Origin: Pseudomonadota bacterium
GTDB lineage: Bacteria > Desulfobacterota > Syntrophia > Syntrophales > JADFWA01
NCBI GenBank assembly: GCA_015222855.1
Contig: JADFWA010000028.1
Span: 1 to 8,570 of the forward strand
Reading direction: 5' to 3'
DNA length: 8,570 bases
Positions 6,321-8,570 of the stretch are shown here, piece by piece (the stretch's first letter is position 1; each line of letters opens with the position of its first letter). A model generated the notes under the pieces. That model had not been told where the DNA came from, did no database searches, and worked only from the letters and a program-made list of their open reading frames with translations. Position numbers and translations under genes: made by a program.

Positions 6321-6348
6321 CCGTAAACCGTAAACTGTAAACCGCTTT
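6321..6348. repeat. Heptanucleotide array CCGTAAA-CCGTAAA-CTGTAAA-CCGCTTT
   Basis: Four in-phase 7-nt units: two identical, one with a single change, one diverged. The unit equals CGTAAAC in another phase, which matches the CGNAAAN consensus of the array at 5312-5409. Confidence 0.7.
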
Positions 6349-6359
6349 CATGCTCCGTT

Positions 6360-6394
6360 GTAGTTGCAGGCCATGATGGTTTATTTGTAACTAC
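6360..6394. repeat. Imperfect inverted repeat bounded by GTAG and CTAC
   Basis: GTAGTTGCA (6360-6368) faces TGTAACTAC (6386-6394), pairing over nine positions with one G-T wobble around a 17-base loop. Both ends carry the GTAG/CTAC tetranucleotide. The large loop makes it weaker than its neighbours; it may be a decayed element or chance. Confidence 0.4.
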
Positions 6395-6404
6395 CCAGAT
6401 GGGT

Positions 6405-6433
6405 GTTGGGTTTCGTGCCTCAACCCAACCTAC
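6405..6433 (-). repeat. REP-like hairpin with GTAG foot on the minus strand (stem GTTGGGTT/AACCCAAC)
   Basis: GTTGGGTT (6405-6412) pairs perfectly with AACCCAAC (6422-6429) across a nine-base loop, and CTAC (6430-6433) follows directly. On the minus strand the element reads GTAG and then the hairpin. The GTAGGTTGGGTTGAG word is a repeat seen between genes in many bacterial genomes (recalled from general knowledge). Confidence 0.6.
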
Positions 6434-6446
6434 GACTTGCCCCTCA

Positions 6447-6517
6447 GTAGGACAGGCGTCCCGCCTGTCCATGTTCATAATGGTGAATCGCTTAGACAGC
6501 CGAGACGGCTGTCCTAC
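6447..6517. repeat. REPIN-like element: two GTAG-footed hairpins in inverted orientation
   Basis: The left half is GTAG (6447-6450) plus a stem centred on GACAGGCG (6451-6458) and CGCCTGTC (6461-6469 region) with a three-base TCC loop. The right half is a stem GACAGCCG (6495-6502) and CGGCTGTC (6506-6513) with an AGA loop, then CTAC (6514-6517). The outer ends GTAGGACAG and CTGTCCTAC are exact reverse complements, so the 71-base unit could also fold as one long structure. About 25 non-palindromic bases separate the halves. Paired inverted REPs of this form are known as REPINs and are moved by a RAYT transposase encoded elsewhere. Confidence 0.65.
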
Positions 6518-6539
6518 GGGACAGGAGGGACAGGGCAAG

Positions 6540-6554
6540 CTCAACCCAGCCTAC
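6540..6554 (-). repeat. Half copy of the GTAGGTTGGGTTGAG repeat
   Basis: CTCAACCCAGCCTAC differs at one base from CTCAACCCAACCTAC at 6419-6433. There is no matching second arm beside it, so it is either a truncated REP or the outer direct repeat of a composite unit enclosing the element at 6447-6517. Confidence 0.5.
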
Positions 6555-6567
6555 AATCTTTTCTTTC

Positions 6568-6607
6568 TTTGTGCCTTTGGTATTTTGTGCCTCTGTGCAT
6601 TTATTTC
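6568..6607. repeat. Octanucleotide array based on TTTGTGCC
   Basis: In-phase 8-nt units: TTTGTGCC, TTTGGTAT, TTTGTGCC, TCTGTGCA, TTTATTTC. Two units are identical, one shares six of eight bases, and the others are decayed. Unit length and sequence differ from the heptad arrays, so it is a separate repeat family. Confidence 0.5.
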
Positions 6608-6651
6608 TCATACCACAACCTTGCTCTTAAAAAAAGATGGAGATACATGTA

Positions 6652-6680
6652 TTGACAATATCCGGTTTAACTGATAGCAA
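6652..6680 (+). promoter_or_regulatory. carB: Possible sigma-70 promoter for carB
   Basis: A perfect -35 box TTGACA (6652-6657) lies about 80 bases before the carB start. The best -10 at a 17-base spacing is TAGCAA (6675-6680), only three of six consensus positions. The -35 is convincing and the -10 is weak. It is the only good candidate between the repeat mosaic and carB. Confidence 0.35.
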
Positions 6681-6735
6681 CATCCAAATTTAAAAATCAT
6701 CAGGATTAACGGCTGAAAGGAAAGGATGACCGAAT

Positions 6736-8570
6736 ATGCCAAGACGTGACGACATAAAAAAAGTGATGATTATAGGTTCAGGACCCATTATCATAGGTCA
6801 GGCCTGCGAGTTCGATTATTCAGGAACCCAGGCATGCAAGGCGCTTCGAGAGCAAGGTTATGAGATCGTCCTCGCCAACTCTAACCCGGCGACCATCATG
6901 ACCGACCCCGGCACGGCAGATGTGACCTACCTGGAACCGCTCACCTTTGAATCGATGAAAAAAATCATAGAAAAGGAGCGGCCTGATGCCATACTGCCCA
7001 ATCTGGGCGGGCAGACAGGTCTGAATCTCACCGCCGAGCTGGCAAAAAAGGGCGTGCTCGACGCATACGGCGTCAAGATCATCGGCGTGGAGGCAGACGC
7101 CATCGAGCGCGGGGAAGACCGGATCGCCTTCAAGGAAACCATGAAAAAGCTCGGCATCGATATGCCCAGAAGCGAACCGGCCTTCAACGTCGAGGAGGCT
7201 GAAAAAATCGCCTCTGATCTCGGCTATCCAGTCGTCATACGTCCTGCTTACACCCTTGGAGGGACCGGGGGCGGCCTCGTTTACAATGTGGAAGAACTGA
7301 GAACGATTGTCAGTCGCGGCATTTCGGCAAGTCTTGTGGGACAGGTACTGGTAGAAGAATCTGTCCTGGGATGGGAAGAGTTGGAACTGGAAGTAGTGCG
7401 GGACACAAAAAACCAGATGATCACCGTCTGCTTCATCGAAAATGTGGATGCCATGGGAGTTCACACAGGCGACTCTTATTGCACGGCGCCCATGCTTACC
7501 ATCGATCCCGAACTACAGAAGCGCCTGCAGAAATATTCCTACGACATTGTGGAGGCAATTCAGGTGGTTGGAGGAACCAACACTCAGTTTGCGCACGATC
7601 CCAAAACAGGCAGGGTGGTGGTGATCGAGATTAACCCGAGAACCTCACGCTCCTCCGCTCTCGCCTCCAAGGCCACTGGTTTTCCCATTGCCCTCATTTC
7701 CGCAAGGCTGGCTTCCGGACTCACTCTTGATGAAATCCCCTACTGGAGAGAGGGAACACTTGAAAAGTACACACCCTGGGGTGACTATGTGGTGGTCAAG
7801 TTCGCAAGGTGGGCATTCGAAAAGTTCGAAGGGGCTGAAGACAAACTCGGGACACAGATGCGTGCCGTTGGCGAGGTGATGAGCATCGGGAAGACTTACA
7901 AGGAAGCCTTCCAGAAAGCCATTCGGTCTCTGGAAATCGACCGGCATGGACTGGGCTTTGCAAAAGACTTCCATGAAAAACCCCTTGACGAGTTGATGGA
8001 ACTTCTAAATGAGCCGTCCAGCGAACGTCAATTCATCATGTATGAGGCCATCAGAAAAGGGGCAACCGTAGAGGATCTCCACGAAAAAACCTACATCAAA
8101 GCCTGGTTCATTGAACAGATGAAGGAACTCGTGGAACTGGAGGAAAATATTCTTCAATACAAGGGACAAACCCTGCCTGACGATCTGCTGTTGCAAGCCA
8201 AGAAGGATGGATTCGCGGATCGCTATCTTTCCCGGCTTTTAGGGGTCTCCGAAAAGGAAATCCGTGAACGCCGCAAGGCATTGGGAGTTGTTCAGGGCTG
8301 GGAACCTGTCCATGTGAGTGGAGTAGAAGATGCGGCCTATTATTATTCCACTTATAACGCTCCCGACAAAGTTACCAGCAGTGAGAAAAGAAAGATTATG
8401 GTACTCGGCGGCGGACCAAACCGCATCGGTCAGGGCATTGAGTTTGATTACTGTTGCGTGCACGCCGCCTTTACCCTTCGGGATGAAGGGGTTGAAACCA
8501 TCATGGTCAACTGCAACCCGGAGACCGTATCGACAGATTACGACACTTCAGACAAGCTGTATTTTGAACC
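6736..8570 (+). CDS. carB: Carbamoyl-phosphate synthase large subunit, 5' part (continues past the window)
   Basis: 611 full codons, uninterrupted to the window edge; full-length CarB is about 1,070 residues. With the CarA glutaminase it makes carbamoyl phosphate from glutamine, bicarbonate and two ATP for arginine and pyrimidine synthesis. The start gives the conserved MPRRDDIKKV, preceded by AAAGGA (6721-6726). The first half contains GSGPIIIGQACEFDYSGTQA (14-33) and the ATP-grasp loop YPVVIRPAYTLGGTGGG (164-180). Arg129 and Arg169 occupy the E. coli positions; the metal-binding Glu298, Asn300 and Arg302 lie in VIEINPRTSRSSAL. The oligomerisation region follows (about 400-550), and the second synthetase half begins IMVLGGGPNRIGQGIEFDYCCVH (554-576). 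The 340-365 stretch (TPWGDYVVVKFARWAFEKF) differs from the E. coli type, so this is another CarB subfamily. No carA lies upstream; elyC diverges there. Confidence 0.96.
   Translation, partial: MPRRDDIKKVMIIGSGPIIIGQACEFDYSGTQACKALREQGYEIVLANSNPATIMTDPGTADVTYLEPLTFESMKKIIEKERPDAILPNLGGQTGLNLTAELAKKGVLDAYGVKIIGVEADAIERGEDRIAFKETMKKLGIDMPRSEPAFNVEEAEKIASDLGYPVVIRPAYTLGGTGGGLVYNVEELRTIVSRGISASLVGQVLVEESVLGWEELELEVVRDTKNQMITVCFIENVDAMGVHTGDSYCTAPMLTIDPELQKRLQKYSYDIVEAIQVVGGTNTQFAHDPKTGRVVVIEINPRTSRSSALASKATGFPIALISARLASGLTLDEIPYWREGTLEKYTPWGDYVVVKFARWAFEKFEGAEDKLGTQMRAVGEVMSIGKTYKEAFQKAIRSLEIDRHGLGFAKDFHEKPLDELMELLNEPSSERQFIMYEAIRKGATVEDLHEKTYIKAWFIEQMKELVELEENILQYKGQTLPDDLLLQAKKDGFADRYLSRLLGVSEKEIRERRKALGVVQGWEPVHVSGVEDAAYYYSTYNAPDKVTSSEKRKIMVLGGGPNRIGQGIEFDYCCVHAAFTLRDEGVETIMVNCNPETVSTDYDTSDKLYFE

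Larger units (their letters stand above)
6187..6735. other. Gene-free spacer between elyC and carB, a mosaic of small repeats
   Basis: About 550 bases between two divergent genes with no credible coding sequence. Open frames crossing it translate palindromic repeats (for example RLSKRF...DRRDACPT) and do not look like proteins. It contains two heptad arrays, one octad array, several hairpins with GTAG at the foot, and near the right end a TTGACA box that could drive carB. Each is listed separately. Confidence 0.8.

Noticed and set aside
6305..6674. Open reading frames on both strands in the elyC-carB spacer (about 70-90 codons)
   Set aside because: They translate the GTAG palindromes and flanking repeats, have no credible ribosome sites and overlap one another in opposite directions.
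6726..6749. Eight-codon frame MTEYAKT overlapping the carB start, with AAGG five bases upstream
   Set aside because: Could be a leader peptide, but nothing like an attenuator or conserved signal is visible, and the same purine run serves as the carB ribosome site. Too short to support.
6820..7464. 214-codon minus-strand open frame inside carB
   Set aside because: The plus-strand frame is unmistakable CarB across this stretch; the antisense frame is a by-product of its codon use.

Overview
The window reads as ordinary chromosomal DNA of a Gram-negative bacterium. ElyC points to an outer-membrane envelope, and the gene content and intergenic repeat style suggest a Desulfobacterota-like (former Deltaproteobacteria) anaerobe. 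That lineage call is inference from gene style only. No rRNA, tRNA, CRISPR array, transposase or phage gene was seen.

Layout. (1) 1-1347: the 3' part of a CstA-family transporter, closed by a very strong hairpin terminator. (2) 1495-5306: six tightly packed rightward reading units. They are a 93-residue protein with a possible membrane hairpin, an ArsA/Get3-type ATPase, a signal-anchored protein of unknown function (copy A), a gutted panE remnant, a D-2-hydroxyacid dehydrogenase, and a second copy (copy B) of the unknown protein, about 50% identical to A without gaps. (3) 5312-5409: an array of 14 degenerate 7-nt units with an internal strand switch. (4) 5413-6186, minus strand: elyC. (5) 6187-6735: about 550 bases without a gene, holding a mosaic of small repeats. 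These are two more 7-nt arrays, one 8-nt array, and several palindromes carrying GTAG at the foot of the stem. That is the hallmark of REP elements mobilised by RAYT (TnpA-REP) transposases. Two of the palindromes form an inverted REPIN-like pair. (6) 6736-8570: the first 611 codons of carB, which runs off the window.

How the genes may work together. The 93-residue gene and the ATPase overlap by one base (TGATG), and copy A follows the ATPase after 7 nt, so these three look co-transcribed and probably co-functional. A deviant-Walker ATPase of the membrane-protein-targeting superfamily beside a hairpin-like small protein and a duplicated membrane-anchored cytosolic protein is the best candidate here for an undescribed system. 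Its function cannot be read from sequence. The dehydrogenase and the panE remnant between copies A and B look like metabolic genes caught up in local rearrangement. elyC and carB are housekeeping genes and diverge from the repeat-rich spacer.
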